64,000 nucleotides of DNA from Nymphaea colorata (GCF_008831285.2 NC_045145.1:12276802-12340801), one strand, 5' to 3'; positions 35,716 through 47,760 are shown, numbered from the stretch's first letter. Program-made: numbers and translations. The notes: generated by a model from the sequence alone, not told the origin.

Positions 35716-38379
35716 TTTGCATGTTTTTTTGAAAAAAAAACATTAAAAACAAAAAAACATGTTTTTAATTCATTTTTAACGTGTTTTTTCACTTTTTCAG
35801 TTTTTTAATTCCAAACAGTTCTTTTTTTATTTTCTATTTTTATTTGTTGCAAAACCTATTTATCTTGTGATGTTTGTGCTATTAGTTTCACACGGGAAAA
35901 TGGATTCAGAAAATCGCCTACAGGTCTAGATTAGATAAGAAAAACTAATAATATAGATAAAAAAAATATTTGAGGCTCAAATGTTTGAAATCAAACACAA
36001 GAATCAATTCCCAACATCATTCGCAAGCTCCCCCTCGCTTTTCAGTTTGACTCAGCTTCGTAAAATTCAAACCTGGATGTACAATCTTTATTTCAAGCCT
36101 AAGCACCTATCCAATCCATGATCCAACCTTCAACATCGATCTGGGCCCTTCCCATTCAAGGAAACTAGATCCAGATAAAAAATGAAACCAGAATCATAAA
36201 AAACAGAGCCAAACCCGTTTTATAAAAGGAATATTTTACCTCTTAAAAGAATTACATATTTTTGTTGTTAAAATTTTATTTTTTTTAGGGTGGGACCTAC
36301 CTGGCAGAGGGCAAAGGCCTGCCTCAAGTTGCCCCCATGCGCCTAGTTTTGGCAGCACTTGTTGCACTGCCTAGAGCACTTGGTGCGCTACTAAGTGCTC
36401 TGGCGAAGGGTGCAGGGTGCTGTCTTGCACTCTGGCTTAGGGTGCATGGCGCTTTCGGGTGCTATGGTTGAGAGTGCACGGCCGCACCAAGCGCTCTGTC
36501 AACTCCCTCCAAAAGGTGTTTGCAGGACCAAGGGCTAATATCCACAAGTCAAAACCTATAAAAGAAACTAAAAATAAAAATAATTCACAAAATGAAAAAT
36601 TCGTAAGAAATCTTGAGAAATTAAAACTCCTTCAAATGTTGAATTTTGTTTTTATTTCTTTTTATAAATACCCCCACATCTTGATCCTTGGTTATAAGCA
36701 ACCTTTGAGGAACTCCTTGAGCCCTCTAACTATGAGCTTGGAATCCCTCTTCCTTCACCAATTCTTCTTTCGCTCTTTCAACACTTCTTTATCTTCAACC
36801 AGTGGAAAGGAGAGCACGTAGGAGACCCTTGGAAGCTTCTTCAATAAATCAGAGTTCTCATTTTGGAAGTTTCATTGTTCCGCAAAAGTAAAGGACTCAT
36901 CTCTTCTTGAACTATACCATCTCGAGGCATGTAGTTTCAATTTCTCTTGCTCTTCCCTTCATCATCTCCCCATGGCCATGTAAGAGAGTTCTTGAAATTT
37001 CTTATTCAGAGCCAAGAGCCACTCTTAAATGCAATGGGAGCATGAGCAATGTGATGCCAAATTTTGTTTATTTGATCAACTCAAATAGGCATGATATGTT
37101 TTTTTTTTCTTCTATGGAATGTATGCATTCGTTGTATCTCTACGAATCGATAATGTGCATGTATGGCTAGTTGATTTTTCTTTTCATAGATGGATGAGAG
37201 CTTGTGATGAGATTTTTTATTTTTATATTGATTTTTGAGGTTGGGTATTGTCAAACTCAGGAAAAACAAGATGTTAAACTGCATTTTCATATTATCGCTA
37301 TTATTAGTTTTGACATCTTTCAAATCTTCATTCCCTTGATAAAATAACTATTGATTGTCCAATTAGTAGTATTAAAAGAGTGATCCACCTTTAAAAGAGT
37401 GTCTTCTTATCAGGTTTGAAGCACAAAAGGAGTAAATGAAATACATTTTGGCAAAACATAAGAGTAAATGAAATATTTTCAATTTTGTCTATATATATGT
37501 GTGTGTATATATATCTTATTTTTAAAAAAATTTCAAAATAAGTCCTCCGTCCATGAGCCCAAGTTGTTCTTCTCTTGCCTACATAAAAATATTGAAGTTG
37601 AAAATTTTCAAAGTTATATCCTTAATCTTAATTTCTATATTAAAATAAAAAAAGGAGTTAAAATATCACGTTATTAGATTATTTTTCTTTCTTCTTTTAT
37701 TCGCCCTTTCTCATGTTTCTTTCTTTTCTCTTAGAATCTTTATATCTCTCTGATTATTCTCTTAAAATCTCCCTTTGCTAATCTTCCTTTCTCTATTTCT
37801 TTTCTCTCCCTTAAAAATCTGGACATTTCTCTCGCTCTCATTTTTTCTTAAAATCTTTTGCTATTCTACAACTTTTTCTCTTTATTTCTTTTCTCTCTTT
37901 TCAAAACCTTTATCTCTCTCTCCCTCTCACATGCATTTTTCTCTTAAACTACCTTGCTCTCTACTAGTTTTCTTATCTCTTTAAAATATTTATATATCTC
38001 TCTCTCACTCTCCCATTTTTCTGTGAAAATCTCTTGCTCTTCTACTAGTTTTTCTCTTAAAAACTCTTTCTTTTCTACTAGTTTTTTGCTTTATTTCTTT
38101 TCACTCACTTATAAATCTTTATTTCTCTTTTAATTTTCCCTTAAAATCACTTGCTCTTTTACTAGTTTTTCTTTGTCTATATTTTCTCTCTCTAAAAAAT
38201 CTTTATCTCACCCTCTCTAACTGTTCCATTAAATGAAATATTTTCCTCTAAAAAGAATTTCCATCCTTCGCTTTACAAAGTTCTAACTTTTTTACCAAAT
38301 ACCACACGCCACATATAGGTTGAAGATAATGTTTGGGCGAATATGAAGTGCATGGGGAATGAACATAGCCGTAAAATTA
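35716..38379. other. Spacer: A/T palindromes, GTGC cluster, pyrimidine array
   Basis: 35720-35830 is an A/T-rich palindromic patch (AACATGTTTTTAATTC) that abuts the truncated 5' end of kinase relic A and may mark an insertion. 36330-36500 is a GC-rich cluster of GGTGC and GCACT words. A TATAAATA box at 36664-36671 with pyrimidine-rich sequence downstream could be an LTR promoter. 37685-38230 is a degenerate pyrimidine repeat (listed separately). No gene is supported. Confidence 0.4.
37685..38230. repeat. Degenerate pyrimidine-rich tandem repeat
   Basis: Nearly all plus-strand bases are C or T, interrupted by recurring CTACTAGTTTTTCT, TTAAAATCTCTTGCTCTT and AAAATCTTTATCTCTC words. The CTACTAG (or CTACAAC) words fall near 37864, 37961, 38042, 38076 and 38160. 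Confidence 0.7.
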
Positions 38380-38516
38380 GTTACCCATGAGAAAGGTTTC
38401 GGAATGGCCAAGCCTTGTACTGACGGGCAAGTTCTTTTTTTTTTCTATTTTGAAAATAAAAATTATTTTTAATACACTTCAAAAACAAAACCTAAACAAA
38501 TTTTGGGATGCAAACA
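38380..38516 (+). mobile_element. Ty3-gypsy LTR 3'-end fragment
   Basis: The stretch from GAAAGG...CTTGTACTGACGGGCAAG to the terminus TTTTGGGATGCAAACA matches the right end of the candidate solo LTR at 57700-57858 (GGACCTCGTACCAACGGGCGG to GGGGTGCGAACA) and the minus-strand fragment at 47563-47760. The position of the CA end fits an LTR terminus. How far the fragment extends to the left is unclear. Confidence 0.55.
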
Positions 38517-39369
38517 ACCTTATTTGCACAGAAGGCAATATCTGGCTGGGTGAGGGACACATATTGCAATGCTCCCACAATATTTCAATATAAATTAGCA
38601 TCCTTAAACTTCAAACTGTTACCAGCAAATAATTGTATGAATGTGGCCATTGGCGTGTTCTTGGGTTTGGCTTCATGCATTTTTGTATGCTTGAAATGAT
38701 TAAAGTTATTACTTTCTTTGATATAACAGCAGGCTTCATCGTAACATTGATGGATTCACTTCCTAGGAAATAGAATGAAGATTTTCCAAGTTTCACTTTT
38801 GCTTGTAGGGGGAAGGGTCTTCTATTTAACTAACAGGGTCATTTGGATCACTTACTTGCTCCAAGAACACAATGATGCTCACAGCATATAATTCTCATCC
38901 TCCTCATTAAGGGCTTTTCTTTTGATAACATTGGACATCAGTGCAAAACATACTGGAATTGTGCATTTCTATTCACTCTTCTTGTTGTGCCATTTTTTGG
39001 TAGGTTTAAGAAATTGTGGTGAGGATATAGTACATCAAAATTTGAGGAAATTGAAAGGATTTATGTGAACTATGGCTATAGTGCTGTCCTTACTTAGAAT
39101 AAAGCACAAACTGCAATAATGGACAAAAATCCAAGCCTCTTTCACGTAACTTGCACTGGAAATGTGAGTTGTTCTACAAGATTGGTCACCCAAATGCCTT
39201 AGGAATAGAACACACAAGCATATTAAGCATATCTTTGTTAAATCCTATATGCAACTGTAATTGAGCAATGCAAGTGAGAGCTAAACTACATTTCCACCTC
39301 CAACTATTTTAGCCAATGGCTGGTTGCGCCCTGGAATTAAATCTCTTTGTATCTCTGGATGTATTTGAA
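38517..39369. other. Spacer 3' of receptor-kinase pseudogene B
   Basis: Ordinary AT-rich sequence with no recognisable coding or RNA feature. It would hold the 3' UTR of locus B if that is transcribed. Confidence 0.5.
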
Positions 39370-39939
39370 TTATCCTTCTATCATTCTTGTCTTCTGTCGT
39401 ATCCTTCTCAGCCCAACAACCACTTCCTTCACGTCCATTCTCTCATTTGGAGACACCATTGAACATGACAAGCCTATCTCCATGATCATCACCAGCAGCT
39501 CATTCATAGCAGCTGATCTTTCAGTTGGAGTAGTGTTGCTTTCATTCAAAAGATGGCTGTCAATGACATGAAATTGCAACAGGAAATGCTTCAGCCACCC
39601 ATTGCCTCAAACTAAAATCCCCATCAAACTGTTCATCAGTAGACTTTCTTCCTGTAAACACCTCAAGGAGGAGAATTCTGTAGCCGTAGACATGAGCTTT
39701 GGTTGACACCTTTCCAGCCATCCCAAATTTTAATTCATCCATCCAACAATGTTAGACATGATTAGCGGGCACAATATAATTGTCTAATGCTCATCTATGA
39801 CACAATTGCACTAATTGGTTTTGGGCAAGAGGCCTGGAAATTATTGGACTCAAGATCAATTAAACCACCAATCCTGCCTTTCTCTAGTTGTATTCACATA
39901 TATACATCTAAAAAAAATGCAAGATTATGATTTAGAACT

Positions 39940-40225
39940 AGACATGGTTATTGGGCCCGGGTCCAAGCCCGCATGATAATATGGGCCAAGCCTAGGTCAG
40001 CCCGACGGGGGCCCAATCTGTCCCGATAACTTTTAAATATTAATTTTATTTTATTAGTTATATATAAACTGTTATTTAAAATATATTTTACATTCAAAAT
40101 TTTTATTTTATATTTAAAATTTATTTTTTTATGTAATCGACCAGGGCTTGGGTTTGGATTTCGGACATCAGGCCGGCCTAGACCGGTTCTTATCTGGCAG
40201 GGCTGGCCCGATGCACAGGTCTATT
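39940..40225. mobile_element. Small GGCC-ended AT-core element in the pseudogene B intron
   Basis: GC-rich ends (TTGGGCCCGGGTCCAAGCCC at the left; GGCAGGGCTGGCCCGATGCA at the right) bracket an AT-rich core. The organisation resembles 17697-17826 and 46290-46450 and fits a hAT-like miniature element. It lies within the intron separating the last two kinase exons. Exact ends and target-site duplication are not resolved. Confidence 0.5.
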
Positions 40226-40879
40226 TAGAACTGAAGTCTTATATATATGATATTCAAGTGCTCTTAAAAGAATTCAAACATATATCATGATTTTTTTTAT
40301 GGGGCATGTGAGATTTGTTGAGTTTCATTAATTGTACGGCACAGTGGTTACACAACAGAAAAGCCTAATTAAACTCATCTTCCTTCTAATTCACTTGTGA
40401 CCAATGTCAAGGTTCCCTTAAATGTCTCCTAAATCGAGTGAATTATTCAGTAGTGCCGATTGTTAGCCAGTCTTAAGCCCTTAGGTAGAAAGGTATTTAC
40501 GATTAGGGTTCTTTTATACAAGAAAGGAAAAAAAGTTTACAACTTTTGTTAAAAGAAAAAAAAACAATTGAAGATTCTTGTTTGTTGAGGACATGCAAAC
40601 AACAGATGTGTACATGAGCACAAAACAATGCAAAAATTAGCATGCAACACCGTAGGCCATACGAACAACGAATGCATTGTCCATGTAAAATAGTTTATCA
40701 ATGACCTTTAACATTATTAAGATAGGAACCACTTGTGCATGCCTTTATGTGTGAACAACCAAATCATGATGATTAGATGGATCATGAGTGTTTTCACATC
40801 AATTAATATATTTATTGATGCTATATTGCAAACCACAAAAAAGCATAATTAGTTAAACCACATAAGTCAGGACCAAATA

Positions 40880-40905
40880 TTATATATATATATATATATA
40901 TATAA
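40880..40905. repeat. (TA)n microsatellite
   Basis: Uninterrupted TA run in the intron of pseudogene B. Confidence 0.95.
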
Positions 40906-41079
40906 TTGAAATCAGTGGGCTACCTATGTTACTAATGACACTTTTTCTTATTCTGTGACCCTAAAAGCAGTCTCAATGCTAAAAATGGTTGCCAAAACAT
41001 TGACTATCATCAATGCATTTTTTTGCAATGTTTTGAACAATACAAAATTAAAAAAAAGCTTAGTCAGCTGATTTCAATA

Positions 41080-41098
41080 TAAATAAATAAATAAATGA

Positions 41099-41140
<42 letters not shown>

Positions 41141-41215
41141 TCCACTAGGACTGGCAAACCCACCCACTCTCTCGTTATATATATAGAGAGAGAGAGCATT
41201 ATTGAAGAGAGAGAG
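41080..41215. repeat. (AAAT)n(TA)n(GA)n compound microsatellite
   Basis: A short AAAT run is followed by (AT) from about 41098 and (AG) to 41140. A second short TA and GA cluster follows at 41178-41215. All lies within the intron just downstream of the kinase donor site at 41325. Confidence 0.9.
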
Positions 41216-42544
41216 AGTATGGTCACACATGCACAACACTCAAGAAACGGTTCAGGCAATTATACACACACTTTGAGAGACACAAAATTCATAAAATGAC
41301 AAAAAAATAATTGATAGTATGTACCTGTGCACTGTATCCGGTGGTTCCAAGAGTGGCTGTAAGAGTATAAGAATTCAGACCAACTAGAATCTTTGCAATG
41401 CCTAAATCACTTACGTATGCCGTCATGTTCTCATCTAGAAGCACATTACTTGGCTTTAGATCACAATGAACTATAGTCTCTAAGTAACCATGGTGAAGAT
41501 ATTCTAGAGCACAAGCCACATCAATCATGATATCCAATCTCTCAAAGAGATTCAAGTGATGGCCACCCGAATGTAGACAGACTTCCAGGCTACCAAGGGG
41601 CATGTATTGGAGAACTAAAGCATTGAAATCTCTACTACAGCAAGACGTAATGACTTTAATGAGGTTTCGGTACCTGATTTGGCACATGACAGTGCACTCG
41701 ATATCAAAATTTTTAGATGCTCCTTCAAATAACAAATTAAAGACCTTAACAGCCACTATCGTTCCATCTACTAGATTTCCTTTGTATGTTGAACCAAAGA
41801 TTCCATTCCCAATAAAATTTGCGTTATTGAAGTTCCTTGTCTAATGCAATTGCTATGTTAGAAATCACTGGAAGTGTAATTCCTCGAAATGTTTCAATGT
41901 CATCATGATTTTTCAACAACCACCTCTTTCTATAGCATGAGATACCAATGACTCTGCAAACAATGACCAAAAGTGCTGAGCCCCCAATTGCGCAAGTGGC
42001 AATGACTCTAGCCGCATTGCTCTTACTTTGCCTCTCTGTTTTGTCCAAGCACAATGGGACATGGAATTTGGGAGCTCCACATAGTGCATAATTCTCTAGG
42101 AACGACTCGGCAGATAGGTTTGCAAACTTTCCACCACTTGGAATCTGACATTCCAATAGATTGAAGGACAAGTCCAAGACCTGGATGTGTTGAAGTTTCT
42201 CTAATGACTTTGGTATCTCACCGGAAAGCATGTTATGGGAAAGGTCAATAATGTCAAGGTTTAGCATGTGATCAAGTTGTTCAGGAATGTGACCATCAAA
42301 TGTGTTCCGAGAGAGATTCAAATACTCTATCATTTGGAGCTTTGATAATGATGCAGGCAACTCTCCACTCAGCTTGTTTGCAGAGATATCCATGCTTATC
42401 ATCATGGCCAAATTCCCGAGACCCAGAAGCAGGTGACCAGTGAAGGAGTTGTCTTGCAAGTACAGCTCCAACAAGTCATTCAACTCACAAAGACTAGGCG
42501 GTAGTGTTGATAACAAATTGTTTCAGCTTAGATCTAGGCCTCGC

Positions 42545-42685
42545 AAACTAGTGAGATTGTTGATAAAGCTTGAAATTGACTTAATTAGCAAGTTGTGTTC
42601 AATATAAAACTTCACCTTTCCTATAAACTAGTGAGATTGTTGATAAAGCTTGAAATTGAACCAATTAGCATGTTGTGTTCAACAT
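42545..42685 (-). repeat. 80-bp tandem duplication inside the LRR region
   Basis: AAACTAGTGAGATTGTTGAT and the following bases occur at 42545 and 42625. Because 80 is not a multiple of three, the duplication shifts the LRR reading frame and helps inactivate pseudogene B. Confidence 0.9.
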
Positions 42686-43361
42686 GAAACATAAACTTGC
42701 GGACCAACTGGTAGATTGATAGTGGGATTGGGCCTTTTAATGCATTGGTATCAAGAAACAACACCTGTAAGCTGCGCATCTGTCCTATATTTGGTGGAAT
42801 GATCCCTTTTATTTTGTTGAAACTTAAATCTGAGGAAATTAACTTGGTCAAGTTGGCTAAGGCCAACGGGATAGTACCTTCAATCAGATTAGAGGAAAGG
42901 TGAAGTTTCTACAAGGTGGTTGTCAGGTTTCCAACAGATGCAGGAAGAATGCTGTTCAAAAGGTTTTGTGATAGATCAACGTCCTCTAGCAGTCGACAGT
43001 TGGTGAAGGATGTGAAAATGGAGAGCTCACGGTTTCCTCGGACATTGGTCAACATATTGCTGTAGAGGTAATTCTATTGGTATCGGACCACTGAATTTAT
43101 TGTGTCCTGCATTTATAGTATGGAGACTAGTAGCATTGGAAAAAGAAGGTGGGAAAGGGCCATCAAAATTGTTGTCACTCATTGCAAGAGATTGGAGATT
43201 GGGCAGGAAGCAGCCAACATCTTTAGGGAGATGCCCTGTTAGTTGATTGGTCATGAAACTCAAAGGCTGAAGAGCGGATAGGTTAAACAAGCTGTCTGGC
43301 AGTGTACCAGTGAAATTGTTCTTTTCCACACTAAAGAATTGCAAGCGGGTTATGCTTACCA

Positions 43362-43860
43362 ACTCAGAAGGAATGTTCCCATGAATATGATTTTGACCAA
43401 TATTAAGTGCTCCAGCTTTGAGAGGTTGGCAAAAGCGACTGGAATGGTGCCTGTGAGCTTGTTATCATAAAGATTTAGGAACTTGAGTTCCTGCAGAATG
43501 CCTAAGGACTCCGGAATGCTTCCATAGAATTCGTTTTTTGCTGCAAAAAGCACTTGGAGATTGGGCAGGAAGTGGCCAACATCTTTAGGGAGATGCCCTG
43601 TTAGTTTATTGGTCATGAAACTCGAAGTCTGAAGAGTAGTTATACTTCCCAACTCCCAAGGAATATTCCATGCATATGATTTTGAGCAATATTAAGGTGC
43701 TCCAGCTTTGAGAGGTTGGCAAAAGTGACTGGAATGGTGCCTGTGAGTTGTTATCATAAAGATTTAGGAACTTGAGTTCCGGCAGACTGCCTAAGAACTC
43801 CAGAATGCTTCCATAGAATTCGTTTTCTGCTGCAAAAAGCACTTGGAGGCAGCTAAAATC
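43362..43860 (-). repeat. 288-bp duplication of four LRRs
   Basis: The block containing TTTGAGAGGTTGGCAAAAG, TTATCATAAAGATTTAGGAA and GCTGCAAAAAGCACTTGGAG is present near 43384-43555 and again 288 bp further on, near 43672-43850. 288 bp equals four 24-residue LRRs. Each copy has its own single-base loss: GAGCACTTAAT in the first against GAGCACCTTAAT (minus-strand reading) in the second, and AACAAGCTC in the first against AACAACTC in the second. Confidence 0.9.
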
Positions 43861-44233
43861 AATGGGAAGATGACAGTGAGCATTATCTTTAGAGAGATCA
43901 AGAACCTGTAAGAGGGAGAGATTGCTGATGTATGGGGAGAGAGTACCTTCAAGTGCCGTGTCACTGAGATTCAGACCATGGACCCTTTGTGAACCAGGAC
44001 TGCATGAAACTCCATTCCACTCACAGAAGGAGATATTGAAATTCCAATTTGATAACACATTATAAGGGTCATTAGAAAAGGGATTTGAAAGACAGCAACA
44101 CGAATTGATCAATCACGTTGCTCAGAGAAACAAGCACTGAGGGCGTCTCCCTATGGCCAAGAACCACAGTCGAGGTGAAGGAGAAACACAAAAGAAGGCC
44201 AAGTAGCTGAGGCAACCGACTACTGGTAACCAT

Positions 44234-44689
44234 GCCTGTCCAATTGGTTATGCAGAACATGGATGAGCAGGCACTTCTAGAAAATTTGTCCTTTTTTTTT
44301 CAAGTACTAGAAGGCTCTGGTCTTACCGCTGATGATTACATCAATGAGACTCTTTCTTGTTTCCCTTTATCAATTTCAACTCTATTAAATCCCAAATCAA
44401 AGTTGTCAATTGAACTTCATTTTTCTCTAGATAGTTATAGATATGCTTTCTGCCTTTTAAATGGCGATGTTTTTTTATCATATAATATGGTTAGCTTGAA
44501 AAAAAATGTGGTAAATTTAAAAAAAAAATGAGTAAAACATAAAAATTAAGGGAAAATAAGATGAATGGTAGGCAATTTAAAAAATTAAATAGATGAGAAA
44601 CAAATAAAAATTAGAAGTTGGAAACTAGCAGTTTAGCAATAAAAAAGTATGAAAAATGTCTAAAATGAAAAAGAGGGAAAAATGCAATC
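44234..44689. other. Immediate upstream flank of pseudogene B
   Basis: AT-rich, and presumably the former promoter region of the receptor gene. I see no decisive TATA box or other element. Confidence 0.35.
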
Positions 44690-45849
44690 GGTTGCTAGGC
44701 TGATTAACCATGAAAATGTAATCAAGCAACGTAGTAGTTGCAAACATTTTCATGACTGACGAGAACCGCCACTTAAATATAGGTTGTGAGAGATGACAAC
44801 CAAAATTAGGTAGTAAATATAATCATAAAAAACTCATCTTGTTTTTTTTTTCTGAAAAAACAGTGATAAAACACCAAAAACAAGTCGGCTGAATAAAACG
44901 GCAAAAAGATATATTTTTTGAAAAGAATATCAAAACAAAAAACGTGGTTTTCCTATCTTTTTCATATTTTTTCAATTTTTTTAAAAAGTTACCATTTTTT
45001 TTTGCATGTTTTGCTTTTTATTTTTTATGCTTGCCATGTTATACGATAGAAAGACCTCCCATAATGAACAATGAACATGAAAATAATGAGCTTCCTAAAT
45101 GCTTTTTGTCACATTCTGGCCTGTACATGAGTACAAAAATTCAATCACGCAATTAGTATGCTTCACATATATTTCTGATGCTCATATCATGCTTCATGCG
45201 AGTAATGAAACCTGGTGATTGGTCATACAGATTATATATGATAATTAATCACTGAGTTGATCTGAGCATCACATACAGATTCTAGTATTTGGATCCCTAT
45301 GTAACTGGAATGTCAACAATCCAGCATCCATAAGTTAGAGCACACAAAAAAGCAATTATTTCACATAAGACTGTAAAAATATCACAATATCATTTAAATG
45401 TCTTGACATGAGCATCTTAAACATGTTATCCAGGTGAAAGAATCCATGATCAAAGATGCATGCTAGAAGCTCTAGGAACAAAGCAGGAACTAGGGGTCGT
45501 CTGGTAATCACAACCATATAATTACAAGCAAAAAGCATGCCAGAAAATGAAAACAGTTAATATCCCTGTCTATTGTTACCATAATTTCTCATTTAGCTTT
45601 GAAAAGGCCAACCAAGATGCGACAGACAAGCTTATAATGGAAAGAAGATTCCCAGCTTGTCCAATTGGCAAAGATAAGCCGACTGACAGAGACATTGTCC
45701 TATCAAATCACACACCTAAACCCCCAAATAGGAAAACTATATGTAGAATATTTCCTTCAATTTTCAAACTAGGAAAAAGGATGGATTTCTTTTTCATGTT
45801 ACATTGGACACGTATCCTGATAAGCGATAAGGATACCAATGTAGATTTG

Positions 45850-45898
<49 letters not shown>
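45850..45898. repeat. (TA)n microsatellite
   Basis: About 24 consecutive TA units. The tyrosine/isoleucine frames on both strands are artefacts. Confidence 0.97.
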
Positions 45899-45901
<3 letters not shown>

Positions 45902-46289
45902 GAGCTTGTGATGTTGAAAAATACAAATAAATCGAATTCTCTGACATGATAAAGCTGAGACCTTTGTTATTTGAATCATTAGAAAAAATTAATATGTACA
46001 TGAAAAAAAACTACGTTTTTTAGTTGATGCATTTTGAGGCACATAAAGTCTAGGGACATGAATTGGTTTGTCGAAAATATCTTCAAATAGGGAAGGCTAG
46101 ACGACACTGTAGATGGCGGACACATGGACCGAGTTTATCAGCTAACATGATTTGTCAATTCAACTATTTCTTATTGTTTTTCTTTCATTTGACCTTACCA
46201 CAGAGTAAACTTAACTTTCAAGGTGTGTGCATGGGTATATTTTACAAGAACAATACCTAATTAAACAAAATCAGTGACGGTGGTGAGAT

Positions 46290-46455
46290 TCTACAACATG
46301 TACATCGAGTTGGCTCAATTGGAATTTGTTTATTTTTAATAATTTTTAAAAATATATATATATTATATATTTTTCACGAAATACATATAAATATAATTAA
46401 AATCAATTAAACATTATGGACCCCGACCTGGCCCGATGCCCACCCTTACTTGCAT
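46290..46455. mobile_element. AT-core element with CCCGACCTGGCCCGATGCCC end
   Basis: An AT-rich core is followed by GACCCCGACCTGGCCCGATG and CCCACCCTTA. This terminus type (complement of TAAGGGTGGGCATCGGGCC) is common in hAT-like miniature elements. The left end is eroded. It is present only in copy 1 of the segmental duplication. Confidence 0.5.
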
Positions 46456-46744
46456 TGGCATTGAGGGTAATATATATATAAATATAATTTAAAAATATCA
46501 TTTTTTGTTGTTATATGTATCTGTCATAAAATTTAAGGACAGATTCATGGAATGTTCTAACATAATATTACATAAATTTGTCTAATATTTGGGACAGATA
46601 TAGGGAACAGTTACATACTGTTATTGTTGCCAACCTGACCCAAGATCAAGGTAAGACATAAGCATATGCAGAGGCAAGTTAAGATGTACGTAGCTTCACC
46701 CAGCTCTGTTGGTGGAGAAAAAAAGCCCGGTCAGAGGTAAGGAG

Positions 46745-46757
46745 TTTTCTTGTAGTG
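46745..46757 (-). other. CACTA-type terminus motif
   Basis: On the minus strand the sequence is CACTACAAGAAAA, the classic terminus of plant CACTA (En/Spm) transposons. The same 13-mer is at 49819-49831 in copy 2 of the segmental duplication, so it predates the duplication. No partner end was found. Confidence 0.45.
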
Positions 46758-46974
46758 GCCGCTATCACCATCTCTGATATCTTTGGCCGAGTAAAGGCTG
46801 CTCAAGCCATTATAGTTCCAAGAAAATGATCAAGTAAGATTATTTTGAGTGCTAAACAAAATCAAGTTAGAATGCATGGAGAATTAAAATGAAAAAATAA
46901 CCTGTGAAAGTCCAACAAAGAGAACTTTAGATTTTGTCATTGAATGGATATGGTCAATGATAGTCGAAGGGTCA

Positions 46975-47390
46975 TATAGTCAATGTATTTGAGCTTAATT
47001 GGACATCTAACCAAACCAGTTGAAGAAATATCGAATATGGAAAAAAATTTAATATCCGATTAAGAAATTGGATTGGATTTAGATTTAAGAAACGACATCT
47101 GACTGGATTCAGATTCAGATTTGGATGTACATATATATCCAATTGGATTTGGATTCAGATTCAGATCCAGAATGGATTTAATTTTCAATAAAAATCTTAT
47201 ATTCAAGTGCTCTTACATTTTGAAAATCAGCCAGAATTCGAATTCAGATCGTGATATTGGAGTTTAGATTCATTGTTTGTATTCGAAGCAGAATTTGAAT
47301 ATGGATATGTGAATATCCAAAAAAACAGATATAGTACAAGATTTATCTTATTTGAATCTGATACAATAACATTCCTACTCCCAACTCTAA
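46975..47390. repeat. GGATTCAGATTCAGA-rich dispersed repeat
   Basis: GGATTTGGATTCAGATTCAG-type words and their complements make the stretch internally repetitive. It forms the right part of the duplicated unit (matched at 50080-50400) and belongs to the family at 22230-22620. Confidence 0.65.
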
Positions 47391-47562
47391 TCCAAGGACT
47401 CCAGAAAGACAATAAATAACAAAAGATACAAACCCCTTAAATTATTCCCTACTAGCTCATGCAACAGAGATAGCTAATAAGAAACTTTGGTAGATAATCA
47501 AAATTAAAAACTCCATCATATACGTATGTGTGTATGTATGTGTGTGTGTGTGTCTATATATA

Positions 47563-47760
47563 TGTTTGCATCCCAAAATTTTATTGGTTTTGGAGTGCTT
47601 CAAAAAAATTGAGTTTTGTTTTGGAATAAGAAAGAAAAAGGACTCGCTCGTTGGTATGAGGATTGACCGTTCCCGACACCTTTACCGGGGGTAATCGATC
47701 CAAGGGCTATGTTCATCATTGATGCATTTCATTTTAACTTCAACATCCTTTTGATTATAT
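47563..47760 (-). mobile_element. Ty3-gypsy LTR 3'-end fragment, minus strand
   Basis: On the minus strand the sequence runs ATGAACATAGCC..., GATTACCCCCGGTAAAGGTG, GGGAACGG and ATACCAACGAGCG to the terminus TTTTGGGATGCAAACA. This parallels the right end of the LTRs at 38380-38516 and 57700-57858. Only the terminal part is recognisable. Confidence 0.55.

Larger units (their letters stand above)
39370..44233 (-). pseudogene. LRR-XII receptor-like kinase pseudogene B (LRR-TM-kinase)
   Basis: This degenerate copy of a plasma-membrane LRR receptor kinase is near full length. From ATG at 44233: signal peptide (LLGLLLCFSFTSTVVLG); LRR N-cap NPFSNDPYNVLSNWN and CEWNGVSC; about twenty 24-residue LRRs (for example LKFLNLYDNKLTGTIP); a C-cap (NYALCGAPKF); a transmembrane segment (42009-41935); and a kinase with GNGIFGSTYKG, AVKVF, HCDLKPSN (non-RD) and SDLGIAK in place of DFG. 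The exon ends at 41325. The last exon (39729-39370) reads MAGKVSTKAHVYGY and ends RIRQKTRMIEG. Breaks: frameshifts near 44075, 43752, 43408, 43065, 41846 and 39570; stops near 42911 and 42522; an 80-bp duplication; and an intron acceptor changed from AG to AA at 39730. In family members this architecture senses microbial or peptide ligands, but this copy cannot encode it. Confidence 0.92.
44690..47390. repeat. Flanking segmental duplication, copy 1
   Basis: Three colinear blocks, 44702-44812, 45090-45345 and 46538-47290, recur at 48300-48400, 49285-49555 and 49644-50400. Examples are ACTGGAATG with CCAGCATCCATAAGTTA, GCTTCACCCAGCTCTGTTGG and GCCGCTATCACCATCTCTGA. Unmatched insertions separate the blocks: a TA microsatellite at 45850-45898, the AT-core element at 46290-46450, and an A/T-rich palindromic patch at 44840-45020. 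Confidence 0.9.

Noticed and set aside
36459-36821. 120-codon open frame
   Set aside because: No homology, biased composition, and it spans a TATA-containing LTR-like stretch.
39370-44233. Treating the LRR receptor kinase as a functional gene
   Set aside because: At least six frameshifts, two premature stops, a frame-shifting 80-bp duplication and a lost splice acceptor are visible.
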